The notes under the pieces: model-generated | Told to the model about the DNA's origin: nothing | Seen by the model: only the letters and a program-made list of their open reading frames with translations | The model's database searches: none | Shown: one piece after another, positions 8,404-16,628 of the stretch | Numbering within the stretch: the first letter of the stretch is position 1 | How the letters are laid out: each line of letters begins with the position of its first letter | Position numbers and translations under genes: made by a program | Assembly: GCA_024243835.1 (NCBI GenBank) | Contig: JALPMN010000569.1 | Coordinates: 2,424-20,666 of the forward strand | Reading direction: 5' to 3' | Source of the DNA: Enteropsectra breve | Lineage: Eukaryota > Microsporidia | Length of the DNA: 18,243 bases

Positions 8404-10965
8404 TTAAGCAACATCTTTATTTAAATTAAGCCCCTTTAACCTATTTATGAATGCATGTGGCACAGCATAGTTCCTATCATTGTAAACATACATTTTAGCA
8501 AAAGCATCTTTCAGCGAGAGTGTCTCAGAATAATCTGCACTTCCCTGATAGGGCGTCAGGCTTGAGAGCATTTCGAGAACCTGCGTAAACTTGCGGTGCA
8601 GCATGTCTGCATTTCTGTGTTCATTAATATTCATCATAAACGAGCCCAGTTTCTCACGATGCTCCTTCATGCGCACTTGAACTTCAAACTGTATGTAAAT
8701 TGCTTCTTTCGGCTCCTTATAAGAGCCATTTGCGCTCCTCCCAAGGATAATCTCCTCTAAGATGTATTTGAACAAAGCTGTGTATTCGCCATGCTCCAGT
8801 CCTAATAGCAAAAAGGCATTAACGAATACATAAGCATCTTCGTGGCTTAGTAGAGAAACAAGAACCTTGAAATACGTCACTGGCACGCGCTTTTCCAGCG
8901 GTATCATCTTTCTAAAGACAGACAGAAAATAAAGAATATCGTCGGGTGTGTTGTGGCCGATAAGAATACAGTGCATAAATTCTTCAGGAAAATATCCCAG
9001 CGCTGCGCATGTCTTCGCCATTTCCACAAAATAATCACTGAACTCACGCAGATTATATTCGAGGTATTTGCATCCAAGAATCTTTTTTACATTTTCAGCT
9101 TTAAGGTTTTCCAGGATCTTCATGCCTTCGATCGAAAAGAAAAGAACTCCGATGTTTTTGTAGGACGACATGTTGCATTGCCCAATAAACATTTGATTGA
9201 TTTTAGCAATATCCAGCCACGGTGCAATTCCGATTGAATGGAACAAGATCCTGTCGCTTGTTTGAACTACCCCCTGAAGTGTCTCCTGAGTAATCACATC
9301 GCCAAAGTCCCGAAGTGTTTTGTAGCTGAAGATTCGGCTGTGTGCACCACAGCTTTGAATAGCACGCAAAGCATATTTTGGTTTTTCATACAAATGGTTC
9401 AGAATCTTCTCTGCTTGTGCTGAATCCAGCAGTGGAACAGCACTGGTAAAGATGTTGTATACAGCTGTATCGTCTGGGTAGTTCTCTAAAAAGTACTTAA
9501 CGAAGGCAGGCAATCTTCTGAATCTCTCCTGCTGCCTGATTATTTCAGCAATAAAAAGAAATGATATATTTTTGGTTTTATATATCTGTTTTTTAGTTAT
9601 AAAACACTCTAGTATATGGCAGTACTGTCGAAAATCCAGATCGCCCCCGATGCTCTTGATAATCACGGCCATTGCATAGTCGTATACAAACCAAGGGCAG
9701 TTTCTAACATTGAATGACACTTCTCCAGTGCTGCTCATCTTCTTGCGCGTGCTTAGCTCATGCATGGCAAAATCAATCACGAGATAGTTCCTTGGTACTA
9801 TTTTGCCGCTACATGCGACAGCGGGAGTGGAGTAAACAAACTCTACCAGTAGCCTGTTGTATATTTCAAGAAAGTGCTGTCCATATAGGAGTTTGGACTT
9901 CGTCAAAAATTCGAATAAAATAGAGAGGACTTTGTGCTTACACTCGTCTTGAATCCACTCAGGATTTTGTATTTTATTTGAGAATTTGTTGACAAATTTG
10001 GCCGATAGTTCAGGTGGCAGCTCTGGAAGCTTTCCTTGAGATACGGGTTCTAAAATAATGCTGTATTTTGACAAGCATATCTTAGAAAGAAGCCTGGTGA
10101 GCAGCTCTGGAGAATTGTTGGTTATAAATACCTTGCTCATTCCTTTATACAGCGGTGAAAAATCCCTCAGTTTTTCTGAAGGAATGTGGTCTATTATTCT
10201 TCTAATAAAACCGAACTGGCTTTCTGGGGTTTGAATTTTAGAGGCACATTTTTCCACTGCAATTTGCATCGTATCAAGCAGAAAAAGATCACCGCCTAGC
10301 AAATAATCCCCAATTAGGCCCAAAACCATTTCTTCAGTAAAATCGAGCAATATTGTCCCGAGATGCTTTGCAATCATTTGTATCTGAGCACTTTCACAGA
10401 CTGATAGTTTCTGAGAGAGCATATGAATTTTGTTGCTGTTAAAATGGCTGTTTCCAAAAACATCCGGAACAGAAAAGCCCAGTTCTCTTGTGATGAGCGG
10501 CAGATCAGAGATAAAAATATCGTTATTGCCGTTAGCGTATTCAAGATATGCCCGTTGCACATATTCAAGGCAATTGATGGAGTAGGGCACTTTGCAGTAT
10601 GCACAGGTTACCTCTTCACAGCTACGAGGATCTAAGTTTCGGTCCTGTTTCTGTATAGAAAGCAGTGCGCATGACTCGTGGTAGAATACTTGGCACTTCG
10701 AGTTGGGGCACGTAAAGATCTTTGAGCAGAAGACAGGGCATTCTTCATTTGAAGCTGCAGATACAGGTGGATGCTTGCAAGAAGAGCAGTTGTCACTACT
10801 GGGGCTCGGAGTGGCCATGCTTTCATAGCATATCCCGCAATCTTTTTGCGAAAATATTGTATCTGCTGTATTTTCTTCATCCGCCATTATTCGAGCGTAC
10901 TCTGCGTACGTTAGCAGTGGGTGTGCGTGTGCATGTAGCCAAATACCAATAAAAAGGTTTCTCAT
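8404..10965 (-). CDS. Large RING-CH-like zinc protein, paralogue of the 5038 gene (853 aa)
   Basis: This is the convergent paralogue of the gene at 5038-7548. After a moderately hydrophobic N-terminus (about 4-21) comes a cysteine-rich domain: C43-x2-C46, an insert carrying C60, C63, C76 and C80, then C86-x4-C91, H96-x2-C99, C116 and C121-x2-C124. The core order is C4HC3, as in RING-CH (MARCH-type) domains, whereas the paralogue is C3H2C3. The extra cysteine pairs may bind one more zinc. The rest is a long helical region without known domains. The block at 424-429 (PWFVYD) and the segment before it, with a conserved IDF, align with the paralogue. The open frame starts at a TTG (10968); the ATG at 10965 directly follows and has AAATTTTACC 5 bases upstream. 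By inference it is a ubiquitin-ligase-like protein, possibly membrane-associated or exported. Substrate and site are unknown. Confidence 0.8.
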   Translation of the reverse strand: MRNLFIGIWLHAHAHPLLTYAEYARIMADEENTADTIFSQKDCGICYESMATPSPSSDNCSSCKHPPVSAASNEECPVFCSKIFTCPNSKCQVFYHESCALLSIQKQDRNLDPRSCEEVTCAYCKVPYSINCLEYVQRAYLEYANGNNDIFISDLPLITRELGFSVPDVFGNSHFNSNKIHMLSQKLSVCESAQIQMIAKHLGTILLDFTEEMVLGLIGDYLLGGDLFLLDTMQIAVEKCASKIQTPESQFGFIRRIIDHIPSEKLRDFSPLYKGMSKVFITNNSPELLTRLLSKICLSKYSIILEPVSQGKLPELPPELSAKFVNKFSNKIQNPEWIQDECKHKVLSILFEFLTKSKLLYGQHFLEIYNRLLVEFVYSTPAVACSGKIVPRNYLVIDFAMHELSTRKKMSSTGEVSFNVRNCPWFVYDYAMAVIIKSIGGDLDFRQYCHILECFITKKQIYKTKNISFLFIAEIIRQQERFRRLPAFVKYFLENYPDDTAVYNIFTSAVPLLDSAQAEKILNHLYEKPKYALRAIQSCGAHSRIFSYKTLRDFGDVITQETLQGVVQTSDRILFHSIGIAPWLDIAKINQMFIGQCNMSSYKNIGVLFFSIEGMKILENLKAENVKKILGCKYLEYNLREFSDYFVEMAKTCAALGYFPEEFMHCILIGHNTPDDILYFLSVFRKMIPLEKRVPVTYFKVLVSLLSHEDAYVFVNAFLLLGLEHGEYTALFKYILEEIILGRSANGSYKEPKEAIYIQFEVQVRMKEHREKLGSFMMNINEHRNADMLHRKFTQVLEMLSSLTPYQGSADYSETLSLKDAFAKMYVYNDRNYAVPHAFINRLKGLNLNKDVA

Positions 10966-10970
10966 CAAAC

Positions 10971-10980
10971 GGTAAAATTT
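10971..10980 (-). promoter_or_regulatory. AAATTTTACC start-proximal element
   Basis: On the minus strand AAATTTTACC ends 5 bases before the ATG at 10965. It is identical to the element of the paralogous gene, although the surrounding bases differ. Confidence 0.6.
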
Positions 10981-11082
10981 GAAAAAAATTTATCTAGTAG
11001 TAAAGAGGACAAACCAAACTATTTTAAGGCACTGTTCACAGTACTGAGCACAAATAAACAATAAAAACAAGCACATTATAAG

Positions 11083-11319
11083 TAAATACATACACATTAT
11101 TTGGCTTTATACAAAATACACCTGTCAGGGCTATTTGGCCTAGAGAATTTTTAAAAGTCGGCATTTGTTGAGCCATTTAGTGCTATAATAAACAAAATTA
11201 AGGATTTTATTGTACAGCACGAAAGTTTGCAAGATGATATTAAATGGCAGAATGCGTTGCCATATTTAGAGGTATTTTTATTTAGGCTAAAAACCGGCAT
11301 CATTGCGACGAAAAATTGA
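11083..11319 (+). pseudogene. Possible gene fragment, interrupted by one stop
   Basis: One plus-strand frame is open from 11083 to a TAA at 11152 and again from 11155 to a TGA at 11317. It has no ATG start. The second piece (54 codons) has an amphipathic, protein-like composition with INKIKDF and LPYLEVFLFRLK stretches. An open run of this length is only mildly improbable by chance, so this is a weak call. It matches no family I know and runs against the flanking minus-strand genes. Confidence 0.25.
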
Positions 11320-11430
11320 GCATTACACCAACAACACTATAAGATGACGGTGCCCGAAGAAGAATTATAGAGCATTTTGATCCATTATATATTAAATCGC
11401 CTTTGCGCACCGGCACAATGCGATGATGTA

Positions 11431-12207
11431 TCACGATTTCTTTTGCTCGTCTCTGGAAAAGAGTTTGGATAGTTCTTGCGATCTCTGATTTAATGTCTCT
11501 ATATTTTTTGTAGCAATTGCTTTTATGTATTCGGAAATCACTGTTGTCGCATTCGCAGCTAAGTGGGGTCTGAAGAGCGTGTAGTTGCTGAGAATATACT
11601 TGAGACAGGCCTCAAGTGACACCCTGCTTTTGTAGGCCTGTGCGGCGTCTTTATGGTTTTTCAATATTTTACATACGGGCTTCTCTATTAGCATCCTTAT
11701 GGCCTCACACAATTTGTTTGCGTCGGTTTCAAACACCTCGGGCACTGGTATGCTGCAATGAACAGCTGCCGACAGCTCTCTTAAAAAATCCTGCAGTGTT
11801 TTGTTGAGCAGCAAAATAGAGAATATCTGAAACGACTGGCTTTTTAGATGGAGCATCCTGTCGTTTGTCAGCATTACTGGATTCTCCAGGCCGAACATAA
11901 AGTTTATGATTTTGTCGTCATTGTTGTTTTCCTCGATGCTGTGCATCCGCTCTACCTCGACATCCACTCGTCGTGCGTCAAGCATTCCTTCAATTTCGAG
12001 TTTTAGGGAAGTCGCGTGCTTTTCAATAAACTTGATTGCAATGCGCGCAGCGGTGTTCTTGATTTTCAATCTGTCGAGCTCATGCAGCACGGTTCTTGAT
12101 ATACAAAGCGTATAGTAGAAGGGCAGATCATTGGCGACAAGATGCTCCAGGATGCTCATATTCAGTATGAATACATTTGTGTCTGGCACAAAAGAAATTT
12201 TGTGCAT
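11431..12207 (-). CDS. PIN-domain endoribonuclease, Swt1-like (258 aa)
   Basis: Residues 1-135 form a PIN nuclease domain with the full acidic set: D9 in PDTN, E43 in HELDRLK, D97 and D98 in NNDDKI, and D116 in LTNDRM. These residues bind divalent metal in the family. The HELDRLK, AR-A and DDKI...LTND pattern is closest to the Swt1 and SMG6/EST1 PIN group. Swt1 is a nuclear endonuclease that clears faulty mRNPs near nuclear pores. Residues 136-258 are helical without a recognised motif and could correspond to the helical region after the Swt1 PIN domain. The protein is much shorter than yeast Swt1, as expected for a reduced genome. The ATG at 12207 is the first in frame and has AAATTTTATCC ending 4 bases before it. 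A PIN fold is very likely; assignment to Swt1 rather than another PIN branch is inference. Confidence 0.8.
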   Translation of the reverse strand: MHKISFVPDTNVFILNMSILEHLVANDLPFYYTLCISRTVLHELDRLKIKNTAARIAIKFIEKHATSLKLEIEGMLDARRVDVEVERMHSIEENNNDDKIINFMFGLENPVMLTNDRMLHLKSQSFQIFSILLLNKTLQDFLRELSAAVHCSIPVPEVFETDANKLCEAIRMLIEKPVCKILKNHKDAAQAYKSRVSLEACLKYILSNYTLFRPHLAANATTVISEYIKAIATKNIETLNQRSQELSKLFSRDEQKKS

Positions 12208-12211
12208 TTGT

Positions 12212-12222
12212 GGATAAAATTT
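12212..12222 (-). promoter_or_regulatory. AAATTTTATCC start-proximal element
   Basis: On the minus strand AAATTTTATCC ends 4 bases before the ATG of the PIN gene. It is a one-base-longer variant of the element upstream of both RING genes. Confidence 0.5.
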
Positions 12223-12761
12223 CTGTTTAAATAATCAGTGGTAAAGAGTCAAGCATAGCAATGGTCCACACAGGTTTGTTGTATTCACCGATTAATCAGA
12301 CACAGTGCCTTGCAAGCAGATATATCCGGATTTTCTGCAAATATTTATCGGAGATATTTTTAGCACACAAATATAAAAATACGTATATCTTCTGTAGTGA
12401 AATCATGTGACTGAATGCTATTGATAAACTAGACGCAAAGTCTTAATGTGCAGTCTGAGGAAAAATACTGATAACTGAATTTACATCTTCGCTGCTTTTC
12501 TTTATTGGTTAAGAAAGCAAAGAACAACACACACTTGCTCATCAAAACATTTTTTTAGAATAAATCCAAAACAGCTGTTTGTATTTCTATTAATGTCTAT
12601 TTGCTCCTTTGTTTCCTCTTTAACGGCCAACCCTAGATAGTAAAGGATAAATTTATAAAAATTTGGCTACCGTTTAAAAATGAGTATTTATAGAACAAAT
12701 ACGCATCATGATCTAATTTTTAAATGAAAAAATGTTGAGGTCATCATAGCAACTACTGAAT

Positions 12762-12769
12762 AAATTTTT
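12762..12769 (+). promoter_or_regulatory. AAATTTTT element upstream of a tiny ORF
   Basis: AAATTTTT ends 17 bases before the ATG at 12787, within the spacing range seen at the larger genes. It lacks the ACC/TCC/GCC tail, and such runs are common in AT-rich DNA, so support is modest. Confidence 0.3.
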
Positions 12770-12786
12770 ATTGTACATAAAATATC

Positions 12787-12864
12787 ATGCTCGGCGCCGA
12801 TGGCTTCATAGCCCTGGTGCAATCGCTTGTTCTGCAGAGCGCATTCTTAAAATATAAGCTGTAA
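12787..12864 (+). CDS. Candidate 25-residue hydrophobic microprotein
   Basis: A 25-codon ATG ORF occupies a GC-richer island in otherwise AT-rich spacer. Its product is mostly hydrophobic from residue 7 to 21 (FIALVQSLVLQSAFL) with a basic tail (KYK), like a single short membrane segment. An AAATTTTT run precedes the ATG by 17 bases. It ends 10 bases before the stop codon of the PAQR gene on the other strand. The length alone is no evidence. The island could instead be a non-coding RNA or old coding sequence. Confidence 0.25.
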   Translation: MLGADGFIALVQSLVLQSAFLKYKL

Positions 12865-12873
12865 AACGGCCTG

Positions 12874-13548
12874 TCAGTCTGCTCGGCGCAGAATGCTGAC
12901 CATATAAGGTTTTGTTATAATTATCGCAAAACATATATTAGCGAGCACTGTGAGAAGATGAAACAGCTCGTGGTATTCAAATATCTTGGGAACAGGATTC
13001 GGCTTTTCAAGCCCGAAAACAACACCGCCCAGAAGGTAAAAGACGCCTCCAAGGATGACAAGAAGGCGGTCAAGCAGCAGCATCTCGTTGAGCACCTTGC
13101 AGAACGGAATGACTATCGATCCGTGGATCATATAAAGCACCAGGTCAAAAATGTTGTGGAGTTTATTTGTCACAAGGATTTTGATGATCCCAACACACGA
13201 AATTGTCCATGACAGCTTCAGAATCAGTTTCGACAGCGGGTTTTTCTGAATAATCCGTGTGTTCAATAGCACAGAAGTCTGCGTTCCCGAGATCATTATA
13301 AAGATGCAGATGTGATCAATATGCTGCAGCACCTTCTTTACTCTTGGCGACCACTTCGGAATGTGGTAAAAGGAGCTAAAGCCATACTGAAGCAGCTGCG
13401 AGGCGATGTAAATCAGGAGCCCCAGATTAAAGTCCTTGAAGAATGAAAGGATTCCAAACGCGACGGCACCAACCACAGTGCATATAAAAGCTATGGCATG
13501 AATTACGCCCCTTAGAAGAGGCTTTGTGGTCTGTTTTATCTGCTCCAT
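12874..13548 (-). CDS. PAQR / hemolysin III family membrane protein (224 aa)
   Basis: This is a seven-helix membrane protein of the PAQR family, which includes bacterial hemolysin III, adiponectin receptors and yeast Izh proteins. The signature residues are present: H62 in the SSFYH motif of helix 2, D78 in HIDH of helix 3, and H193 and H197 in YHELFH of helix 7. In adiponectin receptors the three histidines hold zinc and the aspartate is catalytic, with ceramidase activity. Length is typical of the hemolysin III branch (about 200-230). The longest open frame starts 19 codons earlier at a TTG; the ATG at 13548 is preceded directly by CCCC and leaves the usual short cytosolic tail, so I chose it. 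The kinase gene lies divergently upstream. Lipid hydrolysis or sensing at an internal or plasma membrane is the family expectation, not shown here. Confidence 0.85.
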   Translation of the reverse strand: MEQIKQTTKPLLRGVIHAIAFICTVVGAVAFGILSFFKDFNLGLLIYIASQLLQYGFSSFYHIPKWSPRVKKVLQHIDHICIFIMISGTQTSVLLNTRIIQKNPLSKLILKLSWTISCVGIIKILVTNKLHNIFDLVLYMIHGSIVIPFCKVLNEMLLLDRLLVILGGVFYLLGGVVFGLEKPNPVPKIFEYHELFHLLTVLANICFAIIITKPYMVSILRRAD

Positions 13549-13552
13549 GGGG
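13549..13552 (-). promoter_or_regulatory. CCCC motif abutting the start codon
   Basis: On the minus strand CCCC directly precedes the ATG of the PAQR gene. CCC/GGG-like motifs next to the start codon are a known microsporidian signal. Here the motif favours the ATG at 13548 over the upstream TTG. Confidence 0.45.
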
Positions 13553-14146
13553 TATTTTTTCAATAAACAATTATTTTGAAAAACAGGATCAACAAAAAAT
13601 GCCAAAATAACTTAATAATCCACACAAATCTTATAAAAAATGACATTCCAGGCGCATAAGGCTGCTTCGAGTTGCAATACGCTATGAGAACAACTAGCCA
13701 TTAAGCGTATTTTAAAGAATCAATAACACCTGAGAGATATGTATGGAAAAATTAAATATCTTAAGCATATCTAAGTCATTAAAGCATTTCTCGCTAAAAA
13801 GGTTTTTAAAAAGGAAAAATAGTAAATTCTTTCAAAAAAATAATCTCAGCAGGGCAATCATTCTACAGTGTCCATAAAACACTGCATTTATGAGAACAAC
13901 TGTTGGGGATAAACGTAATGCGCAGATGAAGGCAGTATGTTCAAAAAAAGAAGTATCGCACACAATCTTTATTTCCTAGTGGAATAAAGGCTTGGGGTGC
14001 ATGCAAAACAAATCCACGTCAAAACCCTGGTCCGAACTGTTAAAGCGGATGGCAGAAATATGCATGGTGTTTCTTTCTTTTATTTTGTCGTATTCAGCAA
14101 AACAAATATGCTCATGAATATTTTGCTTGTCTGGGAGCAGCTCAAT

Positions 14147-14168
14147 AAATTTTCTTTTTTCCAGCCCC
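14147..14168 (+). promoter_or_regulatory. AAATTTT and CCCC start-proximal motifs of the kinase gene
   Basis: AAATTTT (14147-14153), a run of T and then CCCC (14165-14168) lead into the ATG at 14170. This gene combines the AAATTT-like element of the RING, PIN and RanGAP genes with the CCCC of the PAQR gene. Confidence 0.5.
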
Positions 14169-14169
14169 A

Positions 14170-16347
14170 ATGGCCCACACACGCTACCGAAAGCTAGGCG
14201 AAATTCTTGGTGAGGGGAGCTACAAAACGGTGTCCAAGGCGATTGACGAGGAGGAGGGCAAGGAAGTGGCTTACAACGAGGTGAGGGTCAAAAAATATGA
14301 GGAGGAGGTGCATTCCTCGTCGTCCTTCTCGTCTGAGATCGCACTTCTCAAGAACATAAACCATCCCAACATCATAAAGATCATTGACTACTGGTTTACC
14401 GAGGAAGACTTTGTTTTCATTACTGAGTTGATGACAGGCGGCACACTCCGCGACTATATTCGGAAAGTGGGGGCGCTCAATGACAAGCTGATCAGAAAGT
14501 GGGGGCGCCAGATCCTCGAGGGGATTAAATATCTGCACACACAAGACCCGCCCATTATACACCGAGACATTAAAAACGAGAATATCTTTGTGAACTCATC
14601 ACAGGGCGAGATAAAGATAGGGGATCTTGGGATTGCGAAGGAAAAGAAGAACAAGAGGTACACGATCGTTGGGACGCCCAACTTCATGGCGCGCGAGATC
14701 TTTGAGGGCGAGGGATACACCGAGAAGGTGGATGTGTACGCATTTGGGATGTGTCTGATTGAGATGGCGACAGGCGTCTCTCCGTATGGCGAGCTGAGCA
14801 ACAGCGGCGAAATATACAAAAATGTGCTGCAGGGCGTGTTGCCGCATGCACTCCACACGCTGCAGAGCAACTGCCTCAAGTCGCTGATACTGAGCTGTTT
14901 GCTGCCTGTGCCCAACCGGTTCTCGGCTGCACAGTGCCTTGAACACCACTATTTCACACAGACTCCTGCATGCGACGGAACGTGCATTCCGCGCGAGTGT
15001 GCGACTGTGCTCCCCATTTCATCGAGCGATGCCGAAATGAAGCTTTCGCTTATTGCGTTCACAGACCCGGTGATTGTGTTTCAGATATTTCTTGTTGAGT
15101 CGAGCCGATTTATTAAATTTGACTATGATTTGAATGAGGACACAGTACAGAAGGTATCAACAGAGCTTATTAAAGAAAAAATAATAAAGAGCGAGTTTAT
15201 TGAGGCATTTTCAGAACTATTGAAGAAGGGTGTTGAGAAGGCGCTTGAAATGAAAAATGCAGGGCATCTCAAAGACGGGATTGTAAATCTCGAGCGCAAC
15301 AGCTGCGGGCACTTTATCGATGGTATTAAACTGAAGTCCACGCCCTGCAAACATGGAAGCAGCGACAGGAATGATAGGCCACATTCTGAAACAGACGCAA
15401 GAAGCACCAGCAAAAGCGAGTTTGGGGAGAAGACGATCGAAGCGATGCAGGAGATTGAGAAGGAGATGCAGATTGTGGAAAAGATAAAGAGCATTGTGAT
15501 TGAGCCCAGCATTAAGAAGAATGAGCAGCATCCCTGTGATACGGGTGATGCAGCATTCAGCAGCAACGGATCTCCGGAAATTCTCCCGATGGACAAAAGC
15601 ACAGCGCCGAGTCTGTGTGATGCAAGGAGCAGTGGGCTGCGCAAGAGCCAGCAGCAGGAAGGCGCGCCATCTGACGGTGGCATGAGGAGTGATGGAGTGA
15701 AAGCTGATGGAATTATTGCCGCTAGTCTGATCGTAACTCCCCCGATGAAGTCTCCGCCAATGCCCACTGGAAGACTCACCGAGGAGCAGATCGTGAGTGA
15801 CCTGAGTCTCAGCGAGAGCTACGACATTTCCAAACAGAAGTACAAGGCCAATGCCCCGGTCGTGCAGTTTGCCTTTGACGCTGCAGGAATAACCGGCCGG
15901 ACTGAGGATACAGCACGGAGCTGGATAAAAGTGCTTCGTGATGAAGATCTGGAGTCTGTGAGCGACCTTAAGCTTCTGGTGTATGAAGACTGGGAAAAGC
16001 TGCCGCTGACCGTCTTCGCCAGCAGGGCAATGCAGAACATGCTCTACGGCATCGACAATGTGCCTCTGAAAGAAAAGCAGCTTGTCGTGAATCTCTCGCT
16101 TCAGGAATATGACAATAAAACTCCGGTGCAGGAATTTGTGAGCGATGTCTGCATGTGTATCAGGAGGCCTGAACTGGCGCATACCTGGGAAAATAAGCTT
16201 CTGGAGCAGGACATACGAACAGTAGCTGAGCTCAAGAGCCTTCACCAGGACGACTGGGCAAGACTGGGATTGACTGTTTTTGGATACCGCATCCTGAAGA
16301 ACATAATTTATAAAAAAGGCAAAATATCCACAGAGTACGCTGCATAA
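14170..16347 (+). CDS. WNK: WNK-type serine/threonine kinase with SAM-like C-terminal repeats (725 aa)
   Basis: Residues 8-262 are a protein kinase domain of WNK type. The lysine sits in the glycine-rich loop (GEGSYKT, K19), while the usual subdomain II lysine is N36 (VAYNEV). Also present are the helix C glutamate E56, ELMTGGTL (86-93), HRDIKNEN (131-138), DLG instead of DFG (152-154) and DVYAFGMCLIEMATG (188-202). Residues 311-355 (RFIKFDYDLNEDT onward) resemble the OSR1/WNK C-terminal domain that binds RFx[V/I]-type motifs. A polar, probably disordered stretch (about 365-540) follows. Two similar units end the protein, about 543-632 and 640-717, sharing W, DLK/ELK, DW, LTVF and R residues and resembling SAM domains. 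WNK kinases sense chloride and osmotic state and activate OSR1/SPAK kinases. Oddities: the APE motif is ARE (R175), and the second chloride-site leucine is I155. The ATG is preceded by CCCC. Confidence 0.9.
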   Translation: MAHTRYRKLGEILGEGSYKTVSKAIDEEEGKEVAYNEVRVKKYEEEVHSSSSFSSEIALLKNINHPNIIKIIDYWFTEEDFVFITELMTGGTLRDYIRKVGALNDKLIRKWGRQILEGIKYLHTQDPPIIHRDIKNENIFVNSSQGEIKIGDLGIAKEKKNKRYTIVGTPNFMAREIFEGEGYTEKVDVYAFGMCLIEMATGVSPYGELSNSGEIYKNVLQGVLPHALHTLQSNCLKSLILSCLLPVPNRFSAAQCLEHHYFTQTPACDGTCIPRECATVLPISSSDAEMKLSLIAFTDPVIVFQIFLVESSRFIKFDYDLNEDTVQKVSTELIKEKIIKSEFIEAFSELLKKGVEKALEMKNAGHLKDGIVNLERNSCGHFIDGIKLKSTPCKHGSSDRNDRPHSETDARSTSKSEFGEKTIEAMQEIEKEMQIVEKIKSIVIEPSIKKNEQHPCDTGDAAFSSNGSPEILPMDKSTAPSLCDARSSGLRKSQQQEGAPSDGGMRSDGVKADGIIAASLIVTPPMKSPPMPTGRLTEEQIVSDLSLSESYDISKQKYKANAPVVQFAFDAAGITGRTEDTARSWIKVLRDEDLESVSDLKLLVYEDWEKLPLTVFASRAMQNMLYGIDNVPLKEKQLVVNLSLQEYDNKTPVQEFVSDVCMCIRRPELAHTWENKLLEQDIRTVAELKSLHQDDWARLGLTVFGYRILKNIIYKKGKISTEYAA

Positions 16348-16628
16348 GATCGTTATTAAAATTTTCTGTTTATTGATGAGCTATTTTTTAGTTAAAGGAA
16401 GTATTTCTAATGAAGGTGAGCATCTTATCCATAGCAATGTGACTGTGAGCCATACAATTTTATACAGTGGAATGAGTATATTTATAAAATATTTTAAAAC
16501 GTACGGTCCCAGAATGAGTTGGAAGCGAGAAAAAGGGATTTGTTACTCGTAAACATTAAGCTTTTCCTATAAATAGATATTTATTAGAGTGCAATGGGCT
16601 GATTATCAAGCACTATATTTAAAGTTTG

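Larger units (their letters stand above)
10966..11430. other. Spacer between the PIN and second RING genes
   Basis: This is the 3' region of the PIN gene and the 5' region of the second RING gene, both on the minus strand. Apart from the start-proximal element of the RING gene it holds the protein-like plus-strand fragment at 11083-11319. I see no RNA gene. Confidence 0.45.
12208..12873. other. Spacer between the PIN and PAQR genes
   Basis: This is AT-rich 5' DNA of the PIN gene, followed by a short GC-richer island (about 12787-12850) just beyond the 3' end of the PAQR gene. The island coincides with the 25-codon ORF listed separately. No tRNA cloverleaf was found in the island by eye. Confidence 0.45.
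13549..14169. other. Divergent promoter region between PAQR and WNK genes
   Basis: The two genes are transcribed away from each other, so this 620-base AT-rich spacer must carry both 5' regions. It has the start-proximal motifs listed separately. Overlapping frames at 13976-14197 on both strands are short, non-ATG and unsupported. No RNA gene or repeat was seen. Confidence 0.5.

Noticed and set aside
12787..12864. tRNA or other known structured RNA in the GC island.
   Set aside because: No acceptor stem, anticodon arm or T-loop consensus could be laid out by eye.
14194..16245. Long minus-strand frames of up to 342 codons opposite the kinase gene.
   Set aside because: They are the antisense of a clearly recognised kinase with biased codon use and show no domain of their own.
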